In this document: positions 43,841 to 53,457 of the stretch, in pieces
How positions within the stretch are numbered: the stretch's first letter is position 1
Layout of the letters: every line of letters begins with the position of its first letter
DNA from: Halomonas sp. HL-48
GTDB lineage: Bacteria > Pseudomonadota > Gammaproteobacteria > Pseudomonadales > Halomonadaceae
Assembly (NCBI RefSeq): GCF_001314875.1
Contig: NZ_LJZS01000009.1
Span: forward strand, 62,001 to 126,000
Direction of reading: 5' to 3'
Length of the DNA: 64,000 nt
The notes under the pieces: generated by a model
What the model was told of the DNA's origin: nothing
The model's input: the letters and a program-made list of their open reading frames with translations, nothing else
The model's database searches: none
Program-made: the position numbers and the translations under genes

Positions 43841-45142
43841 ATGAGCGTTCGGAATATTTTTGTTGTCGGGTTGGATGCGCATAATCGCCAACGCCTCGCC
43901 CATTTACGCGGGGCTGAAAACTACCGTTTCCACGGCGTGATCGAACCCGCCGAGGTCAATGATACGGAAATCTTTCCCATCGAGGACATGCTCGCCCGGG
44001 CCGAAACCCAGCTGAAAGCCTTTGGTGAGCCTGTCGATGCCATCGTCGGCTACATGGACTTCCCGGTTTCGACCATGCTGCCGCTGCTCTGCGAGCGACT
44101 GGGCACGCGCACGACCAGCCTCGAAAGTCTGCTCAAATGCGAGCACAAGTACTGGAGCCGGCGCGTTCAGCACGAAGTCATCGCCGATTACATCCCCCGC
44201 TTTACCGCCTTCGACCCCTTCGATCCCCAGGCGCTTGCGCATATTGGAGAAGCGGGGCTGTATTTCCCATTCTTCGTCAAACCCATCAAGTCGTCAGGCT
44301 CGCGGCTGGGCTTTCGCATCGAAAGCCCCGAAGATTTCGCTCATGCCGTCGAGCGCTTGCGTGACGGCATCGGGACGATTTCAGAGCCCTTCAACTATGT
44401 GCTGGAGCACGCCAAGTTGCCTGACGAGGTGCGTCTGGTCGATGGCGGTCACTGCATGGCCGAGGAAATTATCGGCGGCTGGCAATGCACCCTTGAAGGC
44501 TACGTATTTCAGGGCGAAGTGGTGCCTTACGGCATTGTCGATTCGATTCGCTACCCGCAGGTGCTGAGCTTTTTATCCTACCGCTACCCGTCGCAACTGC
44601 CCGAGCATATCCAGCACAAAATGCAGGCGTTGACGCGTGACGTCATGGCCCATATCGGCTACGACAATGCGGCGTTCAATATCGAATACTTCTGGGACGA
44701 AGTGCAGGATCGCATCTGGCTGCTCGAGATCAACACCCGGGTTGCCCAATCGCATTGCGACATTTTCGAAAAGGTCGATGGGGTCAGCCATCAGCAAATA
44801 ACGGTGGATTTGGCACTTGGCCAGTTGCCAGACATGCCTTACCGCCAAGGCGCCTTCAAGGTCGCCGCGAAATACTTCTATCGCGTCTTCTTCACGGATG
44901 CTACCGTCAGCCAGGTACCCAGCGATGAGGACATCGCCGCCCTTCAGCAGGCCTTCCCCGGGACCATCATCACGCTTCAGGTCGAAGTCGGTACGCGCCT
45001 GTCATCGCTGCCCGAGCAAGACAGTTACAGCTTCGCCCTGGCCTACATATGGATGGGCGCTGACGACATCATCGCACTGGAAGACAACTACGCCCGCCTC
45101 GCCGAGCAGCTACATTTTGGGTTTGAAGACATCATTGGCTGA
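43841..45142 (+). CDS. ATP-grasp ligase-like protein next to the cyanophycin operon
   Basis: This 433-residue soluble protein has an N-terminal Rossmann-like part and a complete-looking ATP-grasp domain, with FVKPIKSSGSRLGFRI near 145 and the Mg2+-binding LLEINTRVAQSH near 293. It resembles the carbamoyl-phosphate-synthase and biotin-carboxylase-like ligases that join a carboxylate to an amine. The substrates are unknown. AGGAGG precedes the start. It is transcribed divergently from cphB and 60 bp upstream of the CocE-like hydrolase, which suggests a ligase-hydrolase pair that may act on peptides or amides related to cyanophycin metabolism; this is inference. Confidence 0.8.
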   Translation: MSVRNIFVVGLDAHNRQRLAHLRGAENYRFHGVIEPAEVNDTEIFPIEDMLARAETQLKAFGEPVDAIVGYMDFPVSTMLPLLCERLGTRTTSLESLLKCEHKYWSRRVQHEVIADYIPRFTAFDPFDPQALAHIGEAGLYFPFFVKPIKSSGSRLGFRIESPEDFAHAVERLRDGIGTISEPFNYVLEHAKLPDEVRLVDGGHCMAEEIIGGWQCTLEGYVFQGEVVPYGIVDSIRYPQVLSFLSYRYPSQLPEHIQHKMQALTRDVMAHIGYDNAAFNIEYFWDEVQDRIWLLEINTRVAQSHCDIFEKVDGVSHQQITVDLALGQLPDMPYRQGAFKVAAKYFYRVFFTDATVSQVPSDEDIAALQQAFPGTIITLQVEVGTRLSSLPEQDSYSFALAYIWMGADDIIALEDNYARLAEQLHFGFEDIIG

Positions 45143-45202
45143 CGCGCTATCGTTGCAGGCCCTCACTATAAGAAATTAAGTTACCGAAAAGGAAAGAAGG
45201 CC

Positions 45203-47245
45203 ATGCATATCGTCAGCGATCTGCCCCGCAAGGTGCAGGAAGAGGAAGACTGGATCACCCTGTCCGATGGCTGCCGGCTGGGCATTCGTATCTGGCGTCC
45301 GGTGGATGCCGAAAGCGACCCGGTCCCAGCCATCCTTGAGTACCTGCCCTATCGCAAGCGCGACCTGACGGCGATGCGCGACGTCCAGACGCACACCTAC
45401 TGGGCGGGCCACGGCTACGCCGGTATTCGGGTGGATATTCGTGGTAGTGGCGAGTCGGACGGCGTGCTGACCGACGAATACCTCCAGCAGGAGCTGGACG
45501 ATGGCGTCGAAATTCTTAAATGGCTCGGTCAGCAAGCCTGGTGCACCGGCGATGTCGGCATGATCGGCATCTCATGGGGTGGGTTCAACGGCCTGCAGAT
45601 TGCCGCCCTCCAGCCGCCCGAGCTAAAGGCCATCATTACACTGTGCTCGACCGACGATCGCTACGCCGATGATGTGCACCATATGGGCGGCTGCCTGCTC
45701 GGCGACAACCTGTCGTGGGCCTCGACCATGTTCGATGGCAATACCTGCCCCCCTGATCCGCAGCTGGTCGGTGAGCGCTGGCGGGAAATGTGGCAGGAAC
45801 GCCTTGAGGGAAGCGGGCTATGGCTGGCGACCTGGCTGCAGCATCAGCGCCGCGATGACTACTGGAAGCATGGTTCGGTCTGCGAGGATTTCTCGCGCAT
45901 TCGCTGCCCGGTCTATGCCGTCAGCGGCTGGGCTGATGGCTACTGCAATGCCGTGTTCCGGCTGCTTGAAGGGCTCGACGTGCCGCGCAAGGGCCTGGTC
46001 GGCCCCTGGTCGCACAAGTACCCCCACCTGGGGGTGCCGGGGCCGGCCATCGGTTTTTTACAGGAATCGCTGCGCTGGTGGGACTATTGGTTGAAGGGCA
46101 AGGAAACGGGCATCATGGACGAGCCGATGCTGCGCGTATGGATGCAGGACTCGGTACCGCCTTCGGCCCGCTATGAGGAACGTCCGGGCCGCTGGGTGGC
46201 CGAACCTAGTTGGCCGTCGCCGCGCATCGAGCCGACGCCCTTTCGCCTTACCAGCGGCCATGACCTGCTGCCAGCCCAGCCAGGCGATGAAGCGGCCGGG
46301 GCGGACAACGATGTACCTCTCGCCGTGCGTTCGCCGCTGTCCGTCGGCCTGTATGCCGGCAAATGGTGTTCCTACAACGCGCCGCCCGACCTGCCCCACG
46401 ATCAACGCGACGAGGACGGCGGCTCGCTAATCTTCCAGACGGCCCGGCTCGAACAGGATATCGAGATTTGCGGCCAACCCGTGGTCGAACTCGACATCGA
46501 AGCTGACCAGCCCGTGGCCATGGTGGCGGTGAGGCTCAGCGACATCGCCCAGGACGACAAGGCGACCCGAATCTCCTATGGGCTTTTGAACCTGACCCAC
46601 CGCGACAGCGATGAATTTCCCGAACCGTTGGTGCCGGGCAAGCGTTATCGCGTGCGCATCCTCCTGAAGCACATCGCACAAAACTTCCCCGTGGGTAACG
46701 CCATCCGCCTCTCGCTCTCGACCAGCTACTGGCCGCTTGCCTGGCCGTCACCGGTGCCCGTCAAACTCACCGTGCACCCGGCCGGCAGTCGGCTCATCCT
46801 GCCGTGTCGCGAACCACAGCCCACGGAAGAGGCCGCGCTACCCGACTTCGCCCCGCCGGAAGCCGCCCCGCCGCTGGCGGTGACCCTGATCCAACCGAGC
46901 CAGGAAGCCTGGCGGGTCATCCGCGACCTTGCCCAGGATCAGACCACTCTCGAAGTGATCAACGACGAAGGCACCTTCCGGATCGAAGACATTGATCTGG
47001 AGCTGTCATCTCGGGTGATCGAGCGCTACACCTATTCCTACGGCAACTACGACAGCCTGAGCGGCTGGACCGAATGGGAACGCAGCTTTCGACGCGGTGA
47101 CTGGATGGTACGCAGCGTGACCCGCACCTTGATGACCTCGGATGCGCACAACTTCCGTCTGCGTGCCACGCTGGACGCCTTCGAGGGCGACAGCCGCGTC
47201 TTTGCCAAGAGCTGGGACGAGGAAATTCCCCGCGATCTGGTGTGA
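45203..47245 (+). CDS. CocE/NonD-family hydrolase
   Basis: This 680-residue enzyme belongs to the X-Pro dipeptidyl-peptidase/CocE family. The alpha/beta hydrolase domain carries the nucleophile in GISWGG (near residue 129), Asp in SGWADGY (near 248) and His in GPWSHKYPH (near 270). A C-terminal beta-sandwich (about 390-560) is typical of the family, and a further region of about 110 residues extends beyond it (WTEWERSFRRGDW near 620), which is longer than many CocE proteins of 550-600 residues. Such enzymes cut esters or amides next to bulky or cyclic groups. It has AAGGA upstream and likely shares a transcript with the ATP-grasp gene. Confidence 0.88.
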   Translation: MHIVSDLPRKVQEEEDWITLSDGCRLGIRIWRPVDAESDPVPAILEYLPYRKRDLTAMRDVQTHTYWAGHGYAGIRVDIRGSGESDGVLTDEYLQQELDDGVEILKWLGQQAWCTGDVGMIGISWGGFNGLQIAALQPPELKAIITLCSTDDRYADDVHHMGGCLLGDNLSWASTMFDGNTCPPDPQLVGERWREMWQERLEGSGLWLATWLQHQRRDDYWKHGSVCEDFSRIRCPVYAVSGWADGYCNAVFRLLEGLDVPRKGLVGPWSHKYPHLGVPGPAIGFLQESLRWWDYWLKGKETGIMDEPMLRVWMQDSVPPSARYEERPGRWVAEPSWPSPRIEPTPFRLTSGHDLLPAQPGDEAAGADNDVPLAVRSPLSVGLYAGKWCSYNAPPDLPHDQRDEDGGSLIFQTARLEQDIEICGQPVVELDIEADQPVAMVAVRLSDIAQDDKATRISYGLLNLTHRDSDEFPEPLVPGKRYRVRILLKHIAQNFPVGNAIRLSLSTSYWPLAWPSPVPVKLTVHPAGSRLILPCREPQPTEEAALPDFAPPEAAPPLAVTLIQPSQEAWRVIRDLAQDQTTLEVINDEGTFRIEDIDLELSSRVIERYTYSYGNYDSLSGWTEWERSFRRGDWMVRSVTRTLMTSDAHNFRLRATLDAFEGDSRVFAKSWDEEIPRDLV

Positions 47246-47303
47246 AAAATCCCTGAGCCTCGTAAAGCCCAGGGGAATGGCGAGGTAATACCCGCAGACG
47301 TAC

Positions 47304-48215
47304 TCAGGAAGCGACCAGACGGTAGCCCCTCTCGGTCAAGCGCTTGGCCAATACCGCTATGTGGGCGGGGCCAACCTCACAGCAGCCGCCCACCAAGGTT
47401 GCGCCGTGTTCGACCCACGTCAGGGCGTGCTCGGCGTAGGCCTCCGGGTCAAGATCGGCGCGCGAGGCCAGCGAGTCCACCGTGCCTCCGGGCTGCAGCG
47501 TATCCACGGACGTGAAGCCGTTGGCGTAGCCGCCAAACGGCACGTCAAGCTCGGCAAGCGCCCGCATGGCCGCGGTGACCGCCTCCGGCACGGAGCAATT
47601 GACCAGTATCCGCTCGGCACCAAGCGCCACCACCTCTTCGGCCGCTTCTGCCAGCGACTCGCCGGAGCGCAGCCGCGCGCCATCGCGGTCGTCCACCGTG
47701 AACGCCACCCACACCGGACGCCGACTTTCCACCGCCGCTGTAGTCGCAGCACGCGCTTCCCGGGCCAGCGACATGGTTTCACACAGGAAAAGATCGACGC
47801 CATCGGCCTGTTGCGCCACCAGGCGGCGGTAGTCGCGCAGGCAGGTGGCATCATCCGGCACGCGATCCGGGTGATAACTCGCTACCAAAGGCGGCAGACA
47901 GCCCGCGATGCGCACGTTTTGACCGCTCGCTTCACGCGCCTGGTGCGCAGCGCTCAGCGCCGCCGCATGCAGCGCCTCGAACATGGCCGGGTCGCCATCG
48001 CGGGCCAGGCGGAGCGGCGTGACCGTGTAATTATTCAGCTTGATCACCCGGGCGCCCGCTTGGATGAAATCACGGTGAGCGGCCGTGACCAGATGCGGCT
48101 CGTCGAGCATGACCTGCGCCGACCACAGCGGGGACGCCGGCTGGCGGCTGCGCTTCCTGAGCTCCTGCCCCACGCCACCGTCAAGCAGCACGATATTCAC
48201 GTTGTCAGTCCCCAT
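47304..48215 (-). CDS. Homocysteine S-methyltransferase family protein
   Basis: This 303-residue barrel enzyme has the zinc-binding cysteines of the family: ILVNCS near residue 205 and GGCCEVGP near 280. The family transfers a methyl group to homocysteine from S-methylmethionine or betaine. Given the betaine-rich context, betaine as donor is possible but unproven; the length fits MmuM-type enzymes as well. The start at 48215 has AAGGTGG upstream. It lies convergent with the CocE-like gene. Confidence 0.85.
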   Translation of the reverse strand: MGTDNVNIVLLDGGVGQELRKRSRQPASPLWSAQVMLDEPHLVTAAHRDFIQAGARVIKLNNYTVTPLRLARDGDPAMFEALHAAALSAAHQAREASGQNVRIAGCLPPLVASYHPDRVPDDATCLRDYRRLVAQQADGVDLFLCETMSLAREARAATTAAVESRRPVWVAFTVDDRDGARLRSGESLAEAAEEVVALGAERILVNCSVPEAVTAAMRALAELDVPFGGYANGFTSVDTLQPGGTVDSLASRADLDPEAYAEHALTWVEHGATLVGGCCEVGPAHIAVLAKRLTERGYRLVAS

Positions 48216-48368
48216 CGGGTCACCACCTTGTCTCGGAATACGCAAAAGTCTGACACGGCAAATGGTTGTACAGCCACCCTAATAGGCAGAGGGTGCTATA
48301 TCATGGTTTACCACGATAAAAGATAAGCACATCAAACAGCCGGGCATCTCTCCCAAAAGGTTAACTGC

Positions 48369-48851
48369 ATGGTAAAAGTGGCACTATTTGTCGATGTCCA
48401 GAACGTCTATTACACCGTGCGCGACGCCTATGGCCGAAACTTTGATTACAATAAGTTTTGGGCAAGGGCCACCGCCAACAGAGACGTCATGAACGCCTTC
48501 TGCTATGCCATCGACCGGGGTGACCGCAAGCAGCGCGAGTTTCAAAACATCCTCAGAGCGATTGGCTTTGACGTGAAGCTGAAGCCTTTTATTCAGCGTT
48601 CGGACGGCTCAGCAAAAGGGGATTGGGACGTGGGGATTGTCCTCGACGTCATGGAGCACGCGGAGGACGCCGACGTCATCGTGCTGGTGTCCGGTGATGG
48701 CGACTTTGACCTTCTGGTCGAAAAGATCCGGGTTAAATACGGAAAGACCGTTGAGGTTTATGGCGTCCCCCAGCTGACCGCCGCGTCACTGATAAACGAA
48801 GCCAGCGAGTTCATCGCGATAGATGAAACGCTGCTACTCAATCCGTCTTGA
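48369..48851 (+). CDS. NYN-domain (PIN-like) protein
   Basis: This 160-residue protein is a single NYN domain, a PIN-like nuclease fold related to LabA/DUF88. It shows the N-terminal ALFVDVQNVYY with Asp9, GDWDVGIVLDVM near 85 and LVSGDGDFDLLVEKIR near 105, which provide the acidic metal site. It may be an RNase or a regulator. A palindromic TATCATGG-TTTA-CCACGATA type dyad lies upstream at about 48299-48318. It is single, 150 bp from the divergent methyltransferase gene. Confidence 0.88.
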   Translation: MVKVALFVDVQNVYYTVRDAYGRNFDYNKFWARATANRDVMNAFCYAIDRGDRKQREFQNILRAIGFDVKLKPFIQRSDGSAKGDWDVGIVLDVMEHAEDADVIVLVSGDGDFDLLVEKIRVKYGKTVEVYGVPQLTAASLINEASEFIAIDETLLLNPS

Positions 48852-48950
48852 TGAACATATCCATCATCAAGTGTTCAGCACGCCGGGCGTCGCCGCAGGG
48901 TGCTGCAGCGTTTCTGGAAAAATCGTCTGTTTATAAAGGAGTAAAGGGAC

Positions 48951-50135
48951 GTGTCATCACGACAGACGCGAGATCAAGTCCATTGGTTGACCGGTCAGTT
49001 TTGTGAATACTGCAAAGAACTGATGTACCGAAGGTCCATCACGTCGAGGGTGCAATTCGAGACCTGCATATCCTTGACTGTCGCGGCCCTGATCTTTGGC
49101 ATGTTTGCGATTTCCGACTACAGCCTGCTCGGCCCCACCCAGGAGTATTACCTGCTGATCGCCATGCGCAGCGTGGTAGTGGTCCTTTGCCTTCTACTGG
49201 TCGTGATCATTCGTCACTGGGGTGGCTATTCACGTCGCGCCTGGCTCCACGCCTTACCCCTGTGGATCCTGGCAACCGGCATCATTCTGATCGTGCCCTT
49301 ACGCCCCGATAGCCTGTCCACCCAGATAACCGCGGTGGTGGTCGCCACCATGGCGTTTTATCTGTTAATCCCCAACCTGCTGACCGTCGTCACCCTGGCC
49401 AGTCTCTATTTAAGCATCGGCTTTTTAACCTCAGCGGTCCTGTTTGCCGACATTACCACCGCCCAGGCGCTGCGCATGGCGCTGTTGTTCATCATGGCCA
49501 ATGCCGTCGGTTTCTTTGCTCTCCTGCGACTGGAAACACTGCAGCGCCTGCAATTTGCCCTGCTGAGCGAAGAGCGCGATCAAAATCATCAGTTGCTCGA
49601 GGAAATCGCCCACCGAAAATCCCTCGAGGCACAGCTACGCATGATCGCCGAGCGGGACGCCTTAACGGGACTCAACAATCGCGGCCATTTCATGAAGCTG
49701 ACGACCGCCTTATTGCACCGCTCACAGCAGGAAAACGAGCCATTCAGCCTTTTCATGATCGATGTGGATCATTTCAAACGTATCAACGATACCTGGGGGC
49801 ACAGCCACGGAGACTGGGTCCTCACCAAGATCGCAGAGGCGTGTGCACAATCGCTCCGCCGCACGGATGTCATAGGACGTTTCGGGGGCGAGGAATTTAT
49901 CGTGGCCTTGCCCAACACCGGCCCTGACGACGCCAAAATCTTGGCACAACGCTTAAAGGAGCGGGTCGCCGCTCTCCCTTCGCAGGAAGACATAGGCGCG
50001 CTGAGCCCAAGCGTCACCATCGGTATCGCTGTGGCGCACCAGGAAGACGTCGACCTCGAGTCGTTGATCACGACAGCCGATCAAATGCTTTACGTTGGCA
50101 AGCGCGACGGCAGGAACCGGATTATCATGTCTTGA
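48951..50135 (+). CDS. Membrane diguanylate cyclase
   Basis: This 394-residue protein has about six N-terminal transmembrane helices (about 36-195) followed by a short coiled coil and a GGDEF domain with GGEEF near residue 313. The motif RRTD five residues upstream of GGEEF is the RxxD inhibitory site, so feedback by c-di-GMP is likely. It should make c-di-GMP in response to an unknown membrane signal. The start is GTG, with AAAGGAG and GGGAC upstream. No EAL domain is present. Confidence 0.92.
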   Translation: MSSRQTRDQVHWLTGQFCEYCKELMYRRSITSRVQFETCISLTVAALIFGMFAISDYSLLGPTQEYYLLIAMRSVVVVLCLLLVVIIRHWGGYSRRAWLHALPLWILATGIILIVPLRPDSLSTQITAVVVATMAFYLLIPNLLTVVTLASLYLSIGFLTSAVLFADITTAQALRMALLFIMANAVGFFALLRLETLQRLQFALLSEERDQNHQLLEEIAHRKSLEAQLRMIAERDALTGLNNRGHFMKLTTALLHRSQQENEPFSLFMIDVDHFKRINDTWGHSHGDWVLTKIAEACAQSLRRTDVIGRFGGEEFIVALPNTGPDDAKILAQRLKERVAALPSQEDIGALSPSVTIGIAVAHQEDVDLESLITTADQMLYVGKRDGRNRIIMS

Positions 50136-50541
50136 AGTGGCATCGCGGGGAAACACGCGGCATACCCACGTCAGGCAACGCAAGACTGGCCGCTCTGAGC
50201 GTGGGCCCGCCTTCAAACGGCAAACATTGAGCGTCTCTCTGGCTGGCTTGGTACTATAGAACCACGCTATCAAAATCATCTGCCTGAACTATAAAACACA
50301 GCAATAACGCTCGTAAAAACCCACAGGCACATACAGATATGCAGAATCAGGCAATTTTCAGCGAGAAATACGCCTATTGTTAGCAGCCTAACGTCACTAT
50401 CATTTCTCTCACGGTCGTAAGGCCAATACGCCGCCAACCAGGACACCCGCGCGCTCTGTTCCACTGGATCGACGCAACGGGCATACCGCCCAACACACCT
50501 GGGTTATGCGGCTGTATCATTCAACGAGAGGAAGTTACGCC
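50136..50541. other. Intergenic region without a convincing gene
   Basis: About 400 bp between the diguanylate cyclase and the small exported protein. A 62-codon frame on the minus strand (50276-50464) lacks a ribosome site. AT-rich sequence at 50265-50410 could hold a promoter for the downstream gene; nothing firmer is visible. Confidence 0.4.
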
Positions 50542-50886
50542 ATGAAATACGCTACTATCATGAAGACCATCACCGCCGGCACCCTGGTACTGGGCATGGC
50601 CGCTCACGCCACCGCCGACGTATCCACACAAGCCCGTTTTGACACCGGCAGCCACGCCCAAACCGGCACGCGGGAAGGTATCAACCCGCAGGCCGATGAT
50701 GGCCAGGCCTTCGCCAACCAAGGCACTCATTACCGCACGACCGTCGAGGTCGGCAGCCCCCTGGTCGGCGGCACACAGGAAGGCATGTTCCGTGAGCGCG
50801 TCAAGGTCGAGGACAATCAGGCCATGTCTCAACAGGTCTCACAAACCGAGCATGCTGAAAACCTGACCCGCGGCACCCGGGGCTAA
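50542..50886 (+). CDS. Small exported protein of unknown function
   Basis: This 114-residue protein starts with a signal peptide (MKYATIMK, hydrophobic TAGTLVLGMAAHA, cleavage after ATA) and has a mature part of about 90 residues rich in Gln, Thr and Gly, with a loose internal repeat (HAQTGTREGI, VGGTQEGMFRERV). It is likely periplasmic or secreted. GAGAGGA lies before the ATG. No family was recognised. It is single and followed by a strong terminator. Confidence 0.75.
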   Translation: MKYATIMKTITAGTLVLGMAAHATADVSTQARFDTGSHAQTGTREGINPQADDGQAFANQGTHYRTTVEVGSPLVGGTQEGMFRERVKVEDNQAMSQQVSQTEHAENLTRGTRG

Positions 50887-50940
50887 TCCCCTGCGTTAGC
50901 AAACCGCTGCGATTCGTCAACCGAATCGACACAGACATCA

Positions 50941-50970
50941 TGGGCCACCTCAACGGGTGGCCCATTTTTT
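50941..50970 (+). terminator. Rho-independent terminator of the small exported protein gene
   Basis: A 9-bp stem (50941-50949 with 50956-50964) is followed by six T residues. Confidence 0.85.
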
Positions 50971-51016
50971 ATGCGCTGGCTGACAAGTACCGATACATCG
51001 CGACTCAAAAGACAAG

Positions 51017-51988
51017 CTAGGCGGGCACGCTTACCCGCGTTTCGCCGCGCAACTTGGCAATATCGCTTCGCGGCGGTGCGCCAAACATGCGGCTGTATTC
51101 GCGGCTGAACTGCGAAGGGCTTTCGTAACCGACTCGATAGCTGGCCGTGGACGCTTCCAGGCCTTCTTTGAGCATCAATAAGCGCGCTTCGTGCAGCCGC
51201 AGCTTCTTCTGAAATTGCAGCGGCGACATGCAGGTAGCCTGCTTGAAGCTGTGGTACAGCGCCGACTCGCTCATGTTCACATCCTCCGCCAGCTGCCGCA
51301 CCCGCAGCGGCTCGGCGAAACGATTCTTGAGAATCGAGATGACCTGGGAAATGCGGTTTGACTGACTGTCGGTGGACGCAAATTCGCGCATCCGTGGGCC
51401 CAGCTCGCCCACCAGCGCCCGGTAGATGATCTCGCGCTGAATCAGCGGCGCCAGCACGGGCACATCGTCGGGCGAGTCGAGCAATCGAACCAGCCGGGTC
51501 ATGGCATCCAGAATCCCCAAGTCGACCTGGGCAACACACATACCGCAGCCTGAATCAGGGGTACCACGGGGTTCGCTGGCGTGATGGACATCGCCCAGCT
51601 GCATCACCACCTTGGCGACCTCGGCGGGATCAATATTGATCTTGACGGCCAGAAACGGGTTCTCAGGCGAGGCATCTACCACAAACTTGTTAACCGGCAG
51701 ATCGACGCTGGACACCATATAGCTGAGCGCGTCATAGACGATTTCCCGATCCCCCAGCTGCACCGTCTCCCGCCCCTGGGCAATCACGCAAAGCGACGGC
51801 TCGTAGACCGTCGACATGCAGCTGGTAGGGGCGTCTGCACGAAACAGGTTCAATCCTGGAATAGCGGTTTCATAAAGCCCCTCCTCGCTCGTTCTGGTCG
51901 ACACCAGATCGGCAAGCTGCCGACACATCGGTTCGGCAGTGGGCTGAGCTTGATCGGATAGGGCGTGGGGATAGGCGACGTTGTGCAT
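51017..51988 (-). CDS. AraC-family transcriptional regulator
   Basis: This 323-residue regulator has an AraC-type N-terminal cupin domain (AraC_N family, about 20-190; VYEPSLCVIAQGRETVQLGD) and a C-terminal double HTH (about 220-315; VRQLAEDVNMSESALYHSFK and ASTASYRVGYESPSQFSREY). The start at 51988 has GGAGGTC close upstream. The regulated genes are unknown; no obvious partner operon adjoins it. The boundary to AT-rich DNA lies just upstream of it. Confidence 0.92.
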   Translation of the reverse strand: MHNVAYPHALSDQAQPTAEPMCRQLADLVSTRTSEEGLYETAIPGLNLFRADAPTSCMSTVYEPSLCVIAQGRETVQLGDREIVYDALSYMVSSVDLPVNKFVVDASPENPFLAVKINIDPAEVAKVVMQLGDVHHASEPRGTPDSGCGMCVAQVDLGILDAMTRLVRLLDSPDDVPVLAPLIQREIIYRALVGELGPRMREFASTDSQSNRISQVISILKNRFAEPLRVRQLAEDVNMSESALYHSFKQATCMSPLQFQKKLRLHEARLLMLKEGLEASTASYRVGYESPSQFSREYSRMFGAPPRSDIAKLRGETRVSVPA

Positions 51989-52380
51989 GACTGACCTCCA
52001 AATACGTGGAGGCAGCATACAGGATCAGGAAATTGATAGCACGCGAACTAATGTCGCGTTTTTTTAAGCTACCCGTGGATTTTATTCTATCACCAGTTTG
52101 AACACCCCCTTTTCTGAACACACTTAGCACGTCGTTCGTTTACTACACCCTGGATGACACAATTTAAAATTCAGCAATTAAACTCATAAATAAAAACAAT
52201 ATTCATTACCACTTCCTTACTAGGTAGACAAGGTAAACGATGAAGACTAAAATCCAAAAAAGAATAACTTAATTACCATATCGAATATCGATACTAAGCC
52301 CACAACAACATGTGTTCATGTCCATTCGATAGCACTCTACAGCCGTATCGAAACTTCTCTTAATTAGAAAAGGAAAAACA
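51989..52380. other. AT-rich boundary region
   Basis: This 392-bp gap marks an abrupt switch from GC-rich to AT-rich sequence near 52130. It must contain the AraC and ZIP gene promoters. No tRNA, direct repeat or attachment site was recognised that would define the edge of an island. Confidence 0.5.
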
Positions 52381-53124
52381 ATGTCAATCGAGATTACGCT
52401 TTGGGTTGTTTTTTGGGCTGCAATGATTACGGCTATTGCTACCGGATTGGGTGCGGTACCATTTCTTTTTGTAAAGAATTTCAGTCCTTTCTGGCTAAGC
52501 ATATTTAATGCATTGGCCGCAGGGTTAATGCTGGCCGCAAGCCATAGCCTGGTTAGTGAGGGGAGTCGAGACGCCCCCTGGCTGACGTTGCTAGGTATGG
52601 GTTTAGGCTTACTGCTGGTCGTCATATCAGACAAATTAATTGAACGACGCGGTGCGCCGAATGTAAGTGAACTAAATGGTGCTAGTGCACGCAAGGCATT
52701 GCTCATCTTGGGCATAATGACTATCCACTCTTTTGCCGAAGGAGTCGGAGTAGGCGTCTCATATGGAGGTGGTGAGTCGCTTGGCCTATTCATTAGCGCC
52801 GCTATTGCTGTTCACAACATTCCTGAGGGACTTGCTATCAGCTTGGTGCTAATCCCAAGAGGAATGTCAGTCTGGAGAGCAGGAGGATGGAGTATTTTTA
52901 CCAGCTTGCCTCAGCCATTAATGGCAGTTCCAGCATTCATGTTCGTCACTTGGTTCGCACCTTTTTTACCAATTGGCCTTGGGCTGGCTGCAGGAGCCAT
53001 GATATGGATGGTATTTGCTGAACTCATACCCGACGCATTCAAAGCTGCTTCCCCGAATGCTGCTGCCACTACAGTAGCATTAGCGTTTTTTGCTATGTAT
53101 GCATTTCAGCACGGAATACATTGA
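52381..53124 (+). CDS. ZIP-family metal transporter
   Basis: This 247-residue protein has about eight helices and the metal-site helices of the ZIP family, HSFAEG (116-121) and HNIPEG (145-150). It likely imports Zn2+, Fe2+ or Mn2+ (ZupT-like). AGAAAAGGA lies before the ATG. Its codon use is AT-leaning unlike the genes upstream, suggesting transfer. The convergent DUF2892 gene follows. Confidence 0.92.
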   Translation: MSIEITLWVVFWAAMITAIATGLGAVPFLFVKNFSPFWLSIFNALAAGLMLAASHSLVSEGSRDAPWLTLLGMGLGLLLVVISDKLIERRGAPNVSELNGASARKALLILGIMTIHSFAEGVGVGVSYGGGESLGLFISAAIAVHNIPEGLAISLVLIPRGMSVWRAGGWSIFTSLPQPLMAVPAFMFVTWFAPFLPIGLGLAAGAMIWMVFAELIPDAFKAASPNAAATTVALAFFAMYAFQHGIH

Positions 53125-53242
53125 GATAAATTTATATAATATCCCATTGACGAAAGTTTCCTATTAATTATCCAAGAGAAGCGTCCATCACCGAAGAGAT
53201 GAACGCCATTCAGTTAACATTTAATTAAATCAACACCAGCTA

Positions 53243-53428
53243 CTAACGTTTACATGTATTGATACCAAGCAGCTTGTAAGCTGGACAAAAATTGAACAGT
53301 CCTGTTGCCAACGGCACTACACCAATCCAGCCCCAGGCACCAATAGCGCCAAAAAGAGCTAATACCATGAGTGCAATACCTATCAAGATACGTAGTATCT
53401 TATCCATACCGCCTACATTACTTTTCAT
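53243..53428 (-). CDS. DUF2892 inner-membrane protein
   Basis: This 61-residue protein is a DUF2892 (YgaP-type) membrane domain: a short polar start with MDKILRILIG, then two hydrophobic segments and the Cys-containing end FNFCPAYKLLGINTCKR. Such domains often accompany rhodaneses, as here. It is downstream of the exported DsrE-like gene by 29 bp on the same strand. AGGAGA lies before its start. Confidence 0.9.
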   Translation of the reverse strand: MKSNVGGMDKILRILIGIALMVLALFGAIGAWGWIGVVPLATGLFNFCPAYKLLGINTCKR

Positions 53429-53457
53429 ATTTATCTCCTAAGAATTGCCATTAATGT

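Noticed and set aside
50276-50464. 62-codon minus-strand frame with a hydrophobic middle
   Set aside because: Could be a small membrane protein but lacks a ribosome site and sits in a likely promoter region.
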